From contig CASENC010000048.1 in the NCBI GenBank assembly GCA_949289215.1, positions 1 to 64,000 on the forward strand: a stretch of DNA of 64,000 nt, given 5' to 3'. Both the position numbers and the translations under genes were made by a program. Numbering within the stretch: the first letter of the stretch is position 1; the number at the start of each line of letters is the position of its first letter. The DNA comes from an uncultured Bacteroidales bacterium. GTDB taxonomy: Bacteria > Bacteroidota > Bacteroidia > Bacteroidales > Muribaculaceae. Shown here one piece after another: positions 8,683-17,584 of the stretch. Below the pieces are notes generated by a model. That model made no database searches. It had not been told where the DNA came from and saw nothing but the letters and a program-made list of their open reading frames with translations.

Positions 8683-9243
8683 TTACTTCAATTGTTTGCC
8701 TGCGGAGAATGCATCGGCTACCTTTTCGCCAAGTTTCAGGTAGGTGTTGTTGAATGGATCAAATGTGATAGGGCATACTTTGGCCGGATCAACTTTTCCG
8801 TTAGAATCAATGACACGTTCGTCTACACTTACGTTGACTATTTCGCCGCGCAATATACAGGTTTCAGGGTTATAGTCGATGAGACGACACTCAAGTGCCA
8901 CCGATAATTCATCGATGAGCGGGGCATCCACAAATTGTGATTTGGTAGCATGGAAGCCGCTGCGTGCAAACTTGTCGGGAGTATTGTTACCTGAAGTTAT
9001 CCCCACATAATCGCAAGCCACCACGTGAGCTGCTTCGCCCATGCTTACGGTAAATGCGCCACGCTTGAGCAAATTTTTCACAGTTTTGTGTCCTGCACTC
9101 AGGCAGATGCTTATTTGATTTATTTCACTGATGCCTCCCCATGCGGCATTCATTGCGTTGGGAGTGCCGTCTTCATCGTAAGTTGCGATAATCAGCACCG
9201 GTTGCGGATAAGTTAGAGGTTTTGCACCGAAATTCTTTCTCAT
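8683..9243 (-). CDS. Flavin reductase family protein (FMN-binding split barrel)
   Basis: 186 residues from the ATG at 9243. The sequence opens MRKNFGAKPLTYPQPVLII, then GTPNAMNAAWGG, the typical start of flavin reductase-like FMN-binding proteins, followed by SAGHKTVKNL. The frame is open to an ATG at 9264, but that would overlap the upstream flavodoxin gene by 16 nt and add seven residues not seen in the family; the 9243 start leaves a 5-nt gap. Probable function: NAD(P)H-dependent flavin reduction or FMN binding, in the cytoplasm. It shares a transcript with the flavodoxin gene. The physiological substrate is unknown. Confidence 0.88.
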   Translation of the reverse strand: MRKNFGAKPLTYPQPVLIIATYDEDGTPNAMNAAWGGISEINQISICLSAGHKTVKNLLKRGAFTVSMGEAAHVVACDYVGITSGNNTPDKFARSGFHATKSQFVDAPLIDELSVALECRLIDYNPETCILRGEIVNVSVDERVIDSNGKVDPAKVCPITFDPFNNTYLKLGEKVADAFSAGKQLK

Positions 9244-9248
9244 GATGT

Positions 9249-9779
9249 TTATTGTTTGGTCCAAGTTTTTATTTCTTTGATAGTTGCGCGATTAAGCAGT
9301 TTGCCGTTACCCCACTTGATGTTGGGATATGCTTTTTGCAATTCTTTTATCGAGTTGCTTATTGAGCTGCCACCCGATGTGGCGAATGGTATCACTGTTT
9401 TCCCCGATAAATCGTAGGTTTCGAGGAATGTGTTTATCACACGTGGAGCCTGGTTCCACCAAATTGGGTATCCGAGATAAATTACATCATAAGATGCGAC
9501 AGAATCGGGAAGATTGTTCACGATAGCCGGGCGGGCTTTTGTGTCGTTCATCTCCACACTGCTGCGTGACAGGTCGTTGTGCCAGTCAAGGTCGTTGCCA
9601 GAATATGGCGCTTCGGGGATTATTTCAAGTAATGTGCCTCCGGTTGATTCAGCCACCAAGTGTGCAACACGTTCGGTATTTCCTGTAGCCGAGAAATAAG
9701 CAACCAACACTTTGCTTTGTGCCATGGCTGCCGCGCAAGTCATGGCAATGACGGTAAAAAGTAATGTTATTCGTTTCAT
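9249..9779 (-). CDS. Exported flavodoxin-like protein
   Basis: 176 residues. A Sec signal peptide (about 1-20, ending AAAMAQ) is followed by a flavodoxin fold starting VLVAYFSATGNTERVA, whose TGNT loop binds FMN phosphate. The second flavin loop is YPIWWNQAPR and the third FATSGGSSI. It matches the flavodoxin_4 group rather than electron-transfer flavodoxins with photosynthetic or nif roles. The export signal is unusual for a soluble electron carrier but common in Bacteroidales members of this group. First gene of a two-gene unit with the flavin reductase. A weak -7 (TAACTTTA, 9806-9813 on the minus strand) lies upstream. Confidence 0.88.
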   Translation of the reverse strand: MKRITLLFTVIAMTCAAAMAQSKVLVAYFSATGNTERVAHLVAESTGGTLLEIIPEAPYSGNDLDWHNDLSRSSVEMNDTKARPAIVNNLPDSVASYDVIYLGYPIWWNQAPRVINTFLETYDLSGKTVIPFATSGGSSISNSIKELQKAYPNIKWGNGKLLNRATIKEIKTWTKQ

Positions 9780-9870
9780 AGTCGAGATTTATTGATTTTA
9801 CAGTATAAAGTTACGTAACCAGATTGTAATAGCAACTACCAATAATTACTGATATGTGATTATTGTGTAT

Positions 9871-9906
9871 AAAAAAGTGGGGCGCGACTTTTAAATCACG
9901 CCTCAC
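9871..9906 (-). terminator. Terminator of the AspT-type exchanger gene
   Basis: Stem 9877-9887 with 9896-9906 (GTGGGGCGCGA / TCACGCCTCAC, wobbles). On the minus strand it is followed by six T (9876-9871). It lies 29 nt after the exchanger stop. Confidence 0.75.
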
Positions 9907-9934
9907 TACTATGGTATATTATTGTAGCATTACG

Positions 9935-11623
9935 TTATGCTAACGCCAATATCAAAATCTGAGCAGATATTACTCGCAAGAACATAGTTAACGGATAAAC
10001 GGTGGAGTAGGCTACTGCCGGGGCATCGTTATTAGCCGTCTTATTACTGTAAGCAAGGGCCGGTGGATCGGTATAGCTGCCAGATAGAAGACCCATTATA
10101 GAGAAGTAATTAAGCTTGTACTTGCGGCGTGCAATAAATCCGACAATCAACAATGGGAAGAATGTGATGAGGAAACCGTAGAGGACCCAACGCAAACCGG
10201 TAGCATTGAATACCGTTTCGGCAAAGTCGCCGCCTGCTGCAATGCCGACAGATGCAAGGAAGAGGCATATGCCTATTTCGCGTAGCATGAGACTAGCTGC
10301 CGATGACGTATAAGTGACAAGTTTTACTTTGTAGCCGAAGCAACTGATGAGGATAGCCACAATGAGCGGACCGCCCGCCAACCCTAATTTCATCGGCACC
10401 GACATACCAGGGAATGCGATAGGAATTGACCCTAATATAATACCCAATAATATACCAATGAACATTGTAAACATATTGGGCTGGTTAAGGCGTTTCAATG
10501 AGTTACCCATGCGTTCGGCAAGTCGGTTGATATCATCGATGTTGCCAACTACGGTAAGGCGGTCTCCAATTTGCAATGCGAGGTTTGGATTGGCAAGGAG
10601 GTCAACACCGGCACGGTTGACACGGGTGATATTTAATTTGTAACCCATATGCAAGCGCAACGAGCCTATTTTGCGGCCGGAATATTCGCTCTTTGTCACG
10701 AGTATGCGGCGAGATACCGCCGGGCCGTTGTTCATATCCCACTTCATATCCACCTTGTGGCCGATAACCGATTCATATACATGCTCTTCTTGTGCCGAGA
10801 TTACTATGAGCAGCAAATCGTCTTTTTCGATTAAAGTATCGGATTTTGGTATGATGATTTCGCCTGTTGTTGCTTTCTTCATACGCGATATCACATAATT
10901 GCGGTCGATAACGTCGTGTACCTGTTTTACAGTGTGATTGAAGATAAGCGCATTGGTTACTTGCAAAGTGATTACGTGTGGCTGCAATTGACTTTGTTCG
11001 TTCTCATGATTTAAATTCTCCTGTTCTTGGTCAAGGCTGATGCGGAATATAGCCTTAATTAAAATCATCGACAGAATAATTCCCAGCACTCCGAGCGGAT
11101 ATGCGGCGGCATAACCCATGGCCATTCCCTTTATGGCATCGGCTGTTGCAGGCGATGCTCCGGCCACTTCGGTAAGCGTCTGTTGTGCAGCACCAAGTCC
11201 AGGGGTGTTGGTTACGGCACCTGATAGCACACCGACAAGGTTTGAGATGCTGATGTCGCCGAAACCGTAATAAATGGCAATGGCAACGATGATGTTAAGT
11301 AGAATGATTAATACGGCAAGTCCGTTGAGAATAAGTCCTCCTCGCTTGAAAGAGGAGAAAAATCCGGGACCTACTTGCAAACCGATAGAGAAAATGAACA
11401 GTATAAGTCCAAATTCCCTAATGAAGTGAAGGATTTCTGTGTTTACCGTCAATTGGAGATGCCCAACGAGGATACCCACGAAAAGCACGAAAGTGACTCC
11501 GAGCGAGACACCGAAAATTTTAATTTTCCCAAGAATGACACCAAATGCTATTACCAACGCATACAAGAAAATAGCGTGCGCAATAGAGCTGTTGTCCATT
11601 ATTAGTTCAGTCAACCAACTCAT
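9935..11623 (-). CDS. AspT/YidE-type membrane exchanger with two TrkA-C (RCK_C) domains
   Basis: 562 residues, the usual length of the aspartate:alanine exchanger family. It has two blocks of about five membrane segments (roughly 14-190 and 385-562) with the duplicated motif GLGAAQQTL.../GSYTDPPALAYS. Between them lie two TrkA-C ligand-binding domains (about 205-370: VTNALIFNHTVKQVHD and GDRLTVVGNIDDINRLAERMG). Inner-membrane transporter; the true substrate of Bacteroidota members is not known, though aspartate/alanine or other dicarboxylate exchange is possible. Single gene with its own promoter (11666) and terminator (9871). Confidence 0.9.
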   Translation of the reverse strand: MSWLTELIMDNSSIAHAIFLYALVIAFGVILGKIKIFGVSLGVTFVLFVGILVGHLQLTVNTEILHFIREFGLILFIFSIGLQVGPGFFSSFKRGGLILNGLAVLIILLNIIVAIAIYYGFGDISISNLVGVLSGAVTNTPGLGAAQQTLTEVAGASPATADAIKGMAMGYAAAYPLGVLGIILSMILIKAIFRISLDQEQENLNHENEQSQLQPHVITLQVTNALIFNHTVKQVHDVIDRNYVISRMKKATTGEIIIPKSDTLIEKDDLLLIVISAQEEHVYESVIGHKVDMKWDMNNGPAVSRRILVTKSEYSGRKIGSLRLHMGYKLNITRVNRAGVDLLANPNLALQIGDRLTVVGNIDDINRLAERMGNSLKRLNQPNMFTMFIGILLGIILGSIPIAFPGMSVPMKLGLAGGPLIVAILISCFGYKVKLVTYTSSAASLMLREIGICLFLASVGIAAGGDFAETVFNATGLRWVLYGFLITFFPLLIVGFIARRKYKLNYFSIMGLLSGSYTDPPALAYSNKTANNDAPAVAYSTVYPLTMFLRVISAQILILALA

Positions 11624-11665
11624 AAAGTATTTGAAAAAAAGTTATTCGTTCCAAGAAAAACAGCA

Positions 11666-11673
11666 CAAAATTA
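11666..11673 (-). promoter_or_regulatory. -7 element of the AspT-type exchanger gene
   Basis: Minus-strand TAATTTTG (complement of CAAAATTA), matching TAnnTTTG and placing the transcript start about 36 nt before the ATG at 11623. The -33 is only TTTA-like. Confidence 0.5.
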
Positions 11674-11728
11674 CTGCTTTATTTCCAACTAGTAAATAAT
11701 TATAAGGATTATTTTGCAATTATGTGAT

Positions 11729-13090
11729 TTATTCGGTTGAAGGCTTGTAATCAACAGCTAGACATGGCTTATGCCCGATGTTATAATAATCAAGCCCTAC
11801 CGAAGTGAGGTCTTCGGGCTGATAAATATTACGCCCATCGATAACAATGTTGCCTGTCATGGCTTTTTTGATTACTTGCCAAGATGGCAGGCGGAATTCT
11901 TCCCATTCGGTGACAACGATTAACGCATCGGCATCGTTTACGGCATCGTATATGTCTTTGGCATACAATATAGGCTTTCCTGCAAGTCGGCGACGCGCTT
12001 CGTCCATCGCAACGGGATCATATGTTTTCACAATGCAGCCTGCGGCAAGCAGTGAGTCGATTAAAACCAGTGACGGAGCTTCGCGCATGTCGTCGGTCTT
12101 CGGTTTGAATGAAAGCCCCCATACCGATATGGTTTTCCCGGCAAGGGCTTTGGTTCCGCCGAATATTTTGGAAAGTTTGTTAAACAAGACGTGTTTCTGA
12201 CTTTCATTTACGGCTTCTACGGCTTCGATTATGCGCATATGCATTCCATGCTCGATGGCTGTGTGTGCAAGGGCTTTTACATCCTTTGGAAAGCAAGAGC
12301 CCCCATATCCGCAACCAGGATAAAGGAATTTGCTACCGATGCGGCTGTCGGAGCTGATGCCTTTGCGTACCATGCTTACATTTGCCCCAACTAGTTCGCA
12401 CAAGTTGGCAATGTCGTTCATGAAGCTGATGCGTGTCGCAAGCATTGCATTAGCGGCATACTTTGTCATTTCAGCAGATGGAATATCCATAAAAATTACC
12501 CTGAAACTGTTGAGCATGAATGGCCTGTAAAGTCTTGCAAGCAGTTTTTCGGCTTTTTCGGAATCGGTTCCCACCACAACGCGTTCGGGACTCATGAAGT
12601 CTTTTATTGCCACGCCTTCTTTTAAGAATTCGGGATTGGAGGCAACGTCGAAATCTATTTTAACTTCCCGCCGGTCGAGTTCGTGCTGTATTGTCCGGCG
12701 TACTTTTTCGGCAGTGCCCACAGGAACCGTGCTTTTTGTAACCACGACAAGGTATTTGTTCATGTTTTGTCCGATGGTACGAGCCACTTCAAGCACATAT
12801 TTTAAATCGGCACTTCCGTCTTCATCGGCCGGTGTGCCTACTGCCGAGAACACTATTTCCACATCATCAAGAACTTCAGCGAGGTTTGTTGTAAACATCA
12901 ACCGTCCGCTTCGGGCGTTTCGCTCGACTATTTCGCCAAGGCCTGGTTCGTATATAGGCAATATGCCTTTCTTTAAATTGTTAATCTTTTGTTCGTTTAC
13001 ATCGACACAAGTTACTTTTATGCCTGTTTCGGCAAAACAGGCTCCTGTAACCAGCCCAACGTAACCACTTCCAACGACAGCTATATGCAT
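11729..13090 (-). CDS. ugd: UDP-glucose 6-dehydrogenase
   Basis: 453 residues from ATG 13090. It oxidises UDP-glucose to UDP-glucuronate with two NAD+, supplying glycan and capsule synthesis. The N-terminal Rossmann fold is MHIAVVGSGYVGLVTGACF; the catalytic Cys lies in GCGYGGSCFPKD; the C-terminal UDP-binding domain contains WGLSFKPKTDDMREAPS. The frame is open upstream to an ATG at 13132, but that codon overlaps a perfect -7 promoter element (13130-13137), so it cannot be in the mRNA; the family start also fits 13090. No terminator is obvious between its stop and the exchanger promoter. Confidence 0.95.
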   Translation of the reverse strand: MHIAVVGSGYVGLVTGACFAETGIKVTCVDVNEQKINNLKKGILPIYEPGLGEIVERNARSGRLMFTTNLAEVLDDVEIVFSAVGTPADEDGSADLKYVLEVARTIGQNMNKYLVVVTKSTVPVGTAEKVRRTIQHELDRREVKIDFDVASNPEFLKEGVAIKDFMSPERVVVGTDSEKAEKLLARLYRPFMLNSFRVIFMDIPSAEMTKYAANAMLATRISFMNDIANLCELVGANVSMVRKGISSDSRIGSKFLYPGCGYGGSCFPKDVKALAHTAIEHGMHMRIIEAVEAVNESQKHVLFNKLSKIFGGTKALAGKTISVWGLSFKPKTDDMREAPSLVLIDSLLAAGCIVKTYDPVAMDEARRRLAGKPILYAKDIYDAVNDADALIVVTEWEEFRLPSWQVIKKAMTGNIVIDGRNIYQPEDLTSVGLDYYNIGHKPCLAVDYKPSTE

Positions 13091-13129
13091 TTTTATATGT
13101 CTTAAAACGATTTGAAATGAATTGTTTTG

Positions 13130-13137
13130 CAAATATA
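13130..13137 (-). promoter_or_regulatory. -7 element of ugd; fixes its start codon
   Basis: Minus-strand TATATTTG. The expected transcript start near 13122 gives a leader of about 30 nt to the ATG at 13090. No good -33 match is visible at the normal spacing. Confidence 0.6.
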
Positions 13138-13200
13138 ATATGATTGTTCCGAAGTTTATGAAAAAGAGTGCAGCCGGTTAGTAAAAAACAGATTTTTAGT

Positions 13201-13208
13201 TACCTTTG
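13201..13208 (+). promoter_or_regulatory. -7 element upstream of the 13224 gene
   Basis: TACCTTTG followed by C, matching TAnnTTTG. The predicted start near 13215 leaves a short leader to ATG 13224 or ATG 13233. Confidence 0.55.
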
Positions 13209-13223
13209 CAACAATAAAAACAC

Positions 13224-13778
13224 ATGGGAATTATGAAACATATTATTATATCGATGCTGCTATCCATTATGGTTGTATGCAACTGTAATGGAGAACAGTT
13301 TACATGGTCGGGTCATAACCTTACATTTGATGTGCCTGAGGGTGGGGTGGTGACATATAATTCACGGTCGGTGTTTGAAATACAATGGTATGATCTTACG
13401 GTGCTTATAAAGATATATGATAAATCAAAAGCCGAGGACGATTACATGAAACAAGTATTGCGACGTACTGCAGCCGGATATAATATGTTTGATGTGAAAA
13501 TGGGGAAAGCCAAGATAAAGGGCTGCAAGGGGTTTTCGCTTACAGGTATATTGCCCGATGGCTCTCGTGCCAATTTGACAAATGTCAAGGCTAAAAAACA
13601 AGACCTTGCCATGCAGATAGAGATTAATTACATATTGGAAAATGAAGAGTCGGTAAAAAAGATACTTGAAAGTTTCAAGATAGGGGAGAAGCCGAAACAG
13701 AAAATACAAAAGAAGGGAGAACAGGATAAACCCATTAAACCGGGTACGCTTGAAGGAGAACAATTGCATTATATATGA
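13224..13778 (+). CDS. Exported protein of unknown function
   Basis: 184 residues, not recognised. ATG 13224 and ATG 13233 are both possible; the second gives a cleaner signal peptide (MKHIIISMLLSIMVVCNCNG). The mature part starts with a beta-rich segment (FTWSGHNLTFDVPEGGVV) and ends in a very basic Lys/Gln-rich linker (about 153-172). Cys residues near the signal end do not form a good lipobox. The middle resembles small Bacteroidales proteins that may bind a partner in the periplasm, but there is no motif to prove it. It sits alone between ugd and the coiled-coil gene at 13882. Confidence 0.7.
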   Translation: MGIMKHIIISMLLSIMVVCNCNGEQFTWSGHNLTFDVPEGGVVTYNSRSVFEIQWYDLTVLIKIYDKSKAEDDYMKQVLRRTAAGYNMFDVKMGKAKIKGCKGFSLTGILPDGSRANLTNVKAKKQDLAMQIEINYILENEESVKKILESFKIGEKPKQKIQKKGEQDKPIKPGTLEGEQLHYI

Positions 13779-13845
13779 TGCTGCGGTGGTGCTTACATTA
13801 TTCTTTTTTTACAAAGTTTTAGTCTCCATTTCTATTTAGAATGTT

Positions 13846-13853
13846 TAACTTTG
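13846..13853 (+). promoter_or_regulatory. -7 element upstream of the coiled-coil membrane protein; decides its start
   Basis: TAACTTTG followed by C. The transcript should begin near 13860, after a possible TTG start at 13858, which leaves ATG 13882 as the start. Confidence 0.6.
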
Positions 13854-13881
13854 CACCTTGAAAAAATTATCAGAAACAGAT

Positions 13882-14778
13882 ATGGCTCCGTCACAGAAGA
13901 AAGCATTGATTATAGTAGGCGCACTGGTGGCTGTTGCGTTGGTTTCATTCTTTGTGTATTATTCACAAAAACAAATTGCCGACGCACGGGCAGCAAATGA
14001 ACAATTGATGTTGCAAAATGAACAATTGCAACTGAAACAGGAATATGAAAACCTGAGTGCCGAATTCCAGAATTACGAAAGTCAAACGCGATTTTTAAAC
14101 AATGACTCGTTGCTTATAAAATATGGAGAGGCAAAAGATAAAGTTGAAAAATTGCTTACGGAACTTAGAACTCAGCGAATAACGAGTAATAAGCGTATAA
14201 AGGAATTGCAGGATGAAATAGAGACTTTGCGAGGTATCATGCGGCATTATGTGCAGGTTATCGATTCGCTTGGCCGTGAAAATGCCGGGTTAAAGGCCGA
14301 AAATGAAAAAATCCGGTCTCAAAACAGGCAGCTCACAACGCAAGTGAGCCGTGCTACCAAGGAGAATGAAGACTTGTCGAAGCGAATGACGCTTGCCGAA
14401 AAGTTAAATGTCTCGGGGGTGACATTGACTGCGCTGAAAAGCAATGGTAAAAATGAGAAAAAAATCACCAAGGCCAAACAGTTGCGGGTAATGTTTACTA
14501 TTCCGCAAAATAATTCAACTCCGGTAGGAGAAAAGACCATATATATGCGCATTACCGGTCCTGAAGGCTATTTGCTTGGAGAAAATGGTACTTTCTCGTT
14601 TGAAGGAGGCAATGTTGCATATACCGAACGCAAGACATTTGAATATGCAGGGCAGGAAATTCCAGATATGGCTATATATTGGAATGTGAATACTACGCTT
14701 AATGCCGGAACATATACCGTGGAATTGTTCCTGGATGATTATCGCCTTGCTTCGCGTGAATTTACATTTAAAAAGTAG
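13882..14778 (+). CDS. Single-pass membrane protein with periplasmic coiled coil
   Basis: 298 residues from ATG 13882 (MAPSQKKALIIVG). One membrane segment (about residues 7-27) is followed by a long coiled coil (about 30-185) rich in E, Q, L and N, then a compact beta domain (about 200-298) with MFTIPQNNSTPVGEKTIY and AGTYTVELFLDDYRLASREF. Orientation is probably N-in with the bulk in the periplasm. I know similar unnamed Bacteroidales proteins but no function. The frame extends upstream to a TTG at 13858, rejected because it falls at or before the expected transcript start. Confidence 0.75.
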   Translation: MAPSQKKALIIVGALVAVALVSFFVYYSQKQIADARAANEQLMLQNEQLQLKQEYENLSAEFQNYESQTRFLNNDSLLIKYGEAKDKVEKLLTELRTQRITSNKRIKELQDEIETLRGIMRHYVQVIDSLGRENAGLKAENEKIRSQNRQLTTQVSRATKENEDLSKRMTLAEKLNVSGVTLTALKSNGKNEKKITKAKQLRVMFTIPQNNSTPVGEKTIYMRITGPEGYLLGENGTFSFEGGNVAYTERKTFEYAGQEIPDMAIYWNVNTTLNAGTYTVELFLDDYRLASREFTFKK

Positions 14779-14892
14779 TGAAAAAAATATATGATGAGGT
14801 GTTGCGAGTGAAAAAATATTACTAATTTCGCAACATCAAACACAGCATCAAGAAATACATACTAATATTATATAAACATACCGTATAAAGAG

Positions 14893-15453
14893 ATGATTTA
14901 TAAATTTCGTATAGTATCGGATGAAGTTGACAACTTCAAGCGTGAAATAGCCATAGATGCCGATGATACATTTTTGCGTTTGCGCAATGCAATTCTCGAC
15001 TCTGTGGGATATACCAAGGATCAAATGGATTCTTTCTTCATTTGCGACGATGACTGGAGCAAGGAAAAGGAAATCACGTTGGTGGAAATGGATTCTGACT
15101 CCGACCAAGATATATGGCTGATGGAAGATACCCAACTGAGCGAACTCATCGAAGATGAAGGCCAGAAGTTGATTTTTGTGTTTGACTACATGACCGACAG
15201 ATGCTTTTTCATGGAGATGAAAGAATGTGTTCCGGGGAAAAATCTTAAAGACCCTTTATGTCAACGCAAAGAGGGTAAGGCTCCGGCTCAGTTTGTTGAT
15301 ATTGACGAGGTTAATGACAAGGCTGCAGCCAAAGCAGTTGCAATAGGAGACTTGTCGCTTGAAGATATTGATGAAGATTTCTATGGCGAAGACGGTTTTA
15401 ATGAGGATGAACTTGGCGACCTTGCCGATTATGACGATGAAGAAATGCGTTGA
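14893..15453 (+). CDS. Plasmid pRiA4b ORF-3-like protein
   Basis: 186 residues, cytoplasmic. The first 120 residues match the pRiA4b Orf3-like fold: MIYKFRIVSDEVDNFKREI, the FLRLRNAILDSVGY segment, FICDDDWSKEKEI, then LIFVFDYMTDRCFFMEM. The C-terminal third is very acidic (LEDIDEDFYGEDGFNEDELGD) and probably disordered. The family was first seen as a passenger on plasmids and IS1096, but this version is a normal chromosomal gene in Bacteroidales; function is unknown. A degenerate -7 (TAATTTCG, 14823-14830) lies 62 nt upstream. A terminator follows at 15546. Confidence 0.85.
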   Translation: MIYKFRIVSDEVDNFKREIAIDADDTFLRLRNAILDSVGYTKDQMDSFFICDDDWSKEKEITLVEMDSDSDQDIWLMEDTQLSELIEDEGQKLIFVFDYMTDRCFFMEMKECVPGKNLKDPLCQRKEGKAPAQFVDIDEVNDKAAAKAVAIGDLSLEDIDEDFYGEDGFNEDELGDLADYDDEEMR

Positions 15454-15545
15454 TTGGATTGTCTCTCATCTTTTTGTGAGGCCGTCGCTGTAAATTAAAA
15501 ATAGAACACACTGGTTATTCAATAATAAATACATTAAGTTTTTTA

Positions 15546-15592
15546 AGGGTTGCCGACTTTGTGAAAAGTTTGCAACCCTATTTTTATTTTGT
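15546..15592 (+). terminator. Terminator between the pRiA4b-like gene and the AraC gene
   Basis: AGGGTTGC (15546-15553) pairs with GCAACCCT (15572-15579), with an inner ACTTT/AAAGT extension. A T-rich tract (TATTTTTATTTTGTTTT) follows on the + strand. Confidence 0.7.
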
Positions 15593-15602
15593 TTTGCCGA
15601 TG

Positions 15603-16508
15603 TTATGCTTGTGAAGATTGTTTGCGGTATTCGGTTGGAGTAATTCCTACATTTTTCTTGAAGATGCGATTGAAGTGTTGCGAATATTGAAACCCGAGGT
15701 CGTAGGCTATTTCGCTTACCGTTTTTTCTGTACCAAGAATCATTTCTTTTGAAATGTCGATGATTTTGTTTTGTATATATTCTTGTGCGGTTTTCCCGGT
15801 TTCCTTTTTTATCAAGTCTCCAAAATAATTTGGAGACAGGCACACTTTGTCGGCAAAATATCTTACCGTAGGCAAACCTTCTTCTTGTGGCAGGCCGCTT
15901 GTAAAATATTCGTCGAGTAATGCCTCGAAACGTGTAAGCACATCTCGATTGACCTTGGTCCGCGTCTCAAATTGACGTTCATAGAAGCGCATGCAATAAT
16001 CAAGCAATAGTTCTATGTTTCGTATTATTAATCGGTGACTGTGTTTGTCGATAGGACGGCTCAGCTCAGTTCGTATATTGTTTATGCAATCGACAAAGAT
16101 TTTCCGTTCTTCTTCAGACAAGTGTAGAGCTTCGGTCGATTCATAAGAGAAAAAAGAGTATTGTTTGATTTCGCGTCCAAGTGAAGTGCCCTTGATAAAG
16201 TCGGGGTGGAAAAGTATTCCCATGGCCATTGGTTTTGCACCTTCGATCATTTCAACTTCGGCAATTTGCCCTGGAGCAAAACTCACCACTGTCCCTTCTT
16301 GATAGTCATAGGTTTGTCGTCCGTAACGTATGTCACCGCATTTAGTTTCCTTTAAAAATATCGAGTATATTCCATAATTTACTTTGAAATGATTTGGGAA
16401 GTTGCTCGCTTCTTTAAGGTCGATTACGTTTACAAGCGGGTGCATAGTCTCAATACCAAATAATCGACTATAGTCGTCGATATTGTTAAGTTTTATTACC
16501 TCTTCCAT
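15603..16508 (-). CDS. AraC-family transcriptional regulator
   Basis: 301 residues from ATG 16508 (MEEVIKLNNIDDYSRLFG). The N-terminal half (about 1-180) is a cupin-like sensing domain with GTVVSFAPGQIAEV. The C-terminal half carries two helix-turn-helix units: VRYFADKVCLSPNYFGDLIK and SEIAYDLGFQYSQHFNRIFK, followed by the standard GITPTEYRK. The frame is open to an ATG at 16562, but that start lies inside the terminator hairpin of the upstream hydrolase gene, so 16508 is chosen. Target genes are unknown. In Bacteroidales close relatives often sit beside reductases or efflux genes they regulate, but no divergent partner is present here. Confidence 0.9.
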   Translation of the reverse strand: MEEVIKLNNIDDYSRLFGIETMHPLVNVIDLKEASNFPNHFKVNYGIYSIFLKETKCGDIRYGRQTYDYQEGTVVSFAPGQIAEVEMIEGAKPMAMGILFHPDFIKGTSLGREIKQYSFFSYESTEALHLSEEERKIFVDCINNIRTELSRPIDKHSHRLIIRNIELLLDYCMRFYERQFETRTKVNRDVLTRFEALLDEYFTSGLPQEEGLPTVRYFADKVCLSPNYFGDLIKKETGKTAQEYIQNKIIDISKEMILGTEKTVSEIAYDLGFQYSQHFNRIFKKNVGITPTEYRKQSSQA

Positions 16509-16544
16509 TTTGGTTTGATATTCTTTTAGGGGATTGTGTGTGTG

Positions 16545-16590
16545 AAAAAAACGAGGATGCATCGTTATTAAATTAATGATGCACCCTCGT
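16545..16590 (-). terminator. Terminator of the ndk / M23 hydrolase transcript
   Basis: Hairpin 16551-16562 with 16576-16590 (minus strand reads ACGAGGGTGCATC ... GATGCATCCTCGT), followed by at least six T on the minus strand. Confidence 0.75.
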
Positions 16591-16627
16591 TATGATGTTT
16601 TGCATTTTTGGTTTGTGGGAATGATGC

Positions 16628-17551
16628 TTATCTCACGCGTAATGTGCGTCCGGCACGAATTGTAGAATTTCTCGAGATGCCGTTAAGTGCACATAACTTG
16701 CTTACTGTAGTGTGGTAGCGTGCTGCAATTTTGCTGAGTGAATCGCCACGGCGAATTTTATGGTATTGCTTGCCTGCCGAAGCATAGCTTGCGGGAGCGT
16801 AATTACGCGAACGCTTGTAGGTGCGTTTGTTAAACGTATAAACATCGGTGTGCGTTGTCCGGTTCTTGAAATCGAAAATGGCCGTGGGGTTTATTGCGTA
16901 ACCCATGAAGCGTGTCTCAAAGTGCAAATGAGGACCCGTGCTTCGACCCGTATTTCCGCTTAGCGCAATTGGATCGCCGGCTTTCACATAGTCGTTTGGT
17001 TTCACAAGGAAACGTGACAAGTGGCCATAAACGGTTTCAAGGCCGTTTTCATGGCGCATGACCACATAATAGCCATAACCACGGCGTTCATACTTGGTGA
17101 GCCTGATTTTTCCGTCGAATGCCGCACGAATGGTGTCTCCGACTTGTGCTCGCAAATCTATGCCTTTGTGCATACGGCCAAAACGGCGACGGTAACCATA
17201 GTTGCTTGTAATTACGTTGCTTGTGCAAGGCATACAATAATCACTCACGTCAATGTCTTGTTTGTCGGGAATTTCGATGCCAGAACCTGCATACGCATCA
17301 ACGTGCTCGCTTTCCCAGCATATTGAAAATACTTCAGATTCAGGTTCGAGGTCTTCATAAAGTTTGCTGGCAAATTCTTGCACTTCGTCAACCTTTATTT
17401 GGTCGAGGATGTGTGACTGAGAAGCCAACAAGTCTTCATGTGCTTGTGAATAATTTGATACCGATTGTATGTTTTGAGCCGAGGCTGAAAATGTAGGTGC
17501 GGCAAAAATCAAACTTATGCTTAGATAACCAAAAATGCTTTTGAATTTCAT
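16628..17551 (-). CDS. M23 (LytM-type) peptidoglycan endopeptidase with C-terminal LysM
   Basis: 307 residues. A signal peptide (1-25, ending FSASAQ) is followed by a helical linker and a LytM zinc-peptidase domain (about 110-225): SNYGYRRRFGRMHKGID supplies the first His and Asp, GHLSRF follows, and SGNTGRSTGPHLHFE supplies the HxH pair. One LysM repeat closes the protein (about 262-307: YHKIRRGDSLSKIAARYHT, ending AGRTLRV). It cleaves or binds peptide cross-links in peptidoglycan. All zinc ligands are present, so it should be active. It lies 33 nt after ndk on the same strand and shares its transcript. Confidence 0.93.
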   Translation of the reverse strand: MKFKSIFGYLSISLIFAAPTFSASAQNIQSVSNYSQAHEDLLASQSHILDQIKVDEVQEFASKLYEDLEPESEVFSICWESEHVDAYAGSGIEIPDKQDIDVSDYCMPCTSNVITSNYGYRRRFGRMHKGIDLRAQVGDTIRAAFDGKIRLTKYERRGYGYYVVMRHENGLETVYGHLSRFLVKPNDYVKAGDPIALSGNTGRSTGPHLHFETRFMGYAINPTAIFDFKNRTTHTDVYTFNKRTYKRSRNYAPASYASAGKQYHKIRRGDSLSKIAARYHTTVSKLCALNGISRNSTIRAGRTLRVR

Positions 17552-17584
17552 CTTTCCGTTAATGTGATAAAGTGGTCGTTTTTA

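Noticed and set aside
13091-13132. Ugd start at ATG 13132
   Set aside because: The codon overlaps the -7 element; the family start MHIAVVGSGYVG is at 13090.
16509-16562. AraC regulator start at ATG 16562
   Set aside because: It lies inside the terminator hairpin of the upstream M23 hydrolase transcript.
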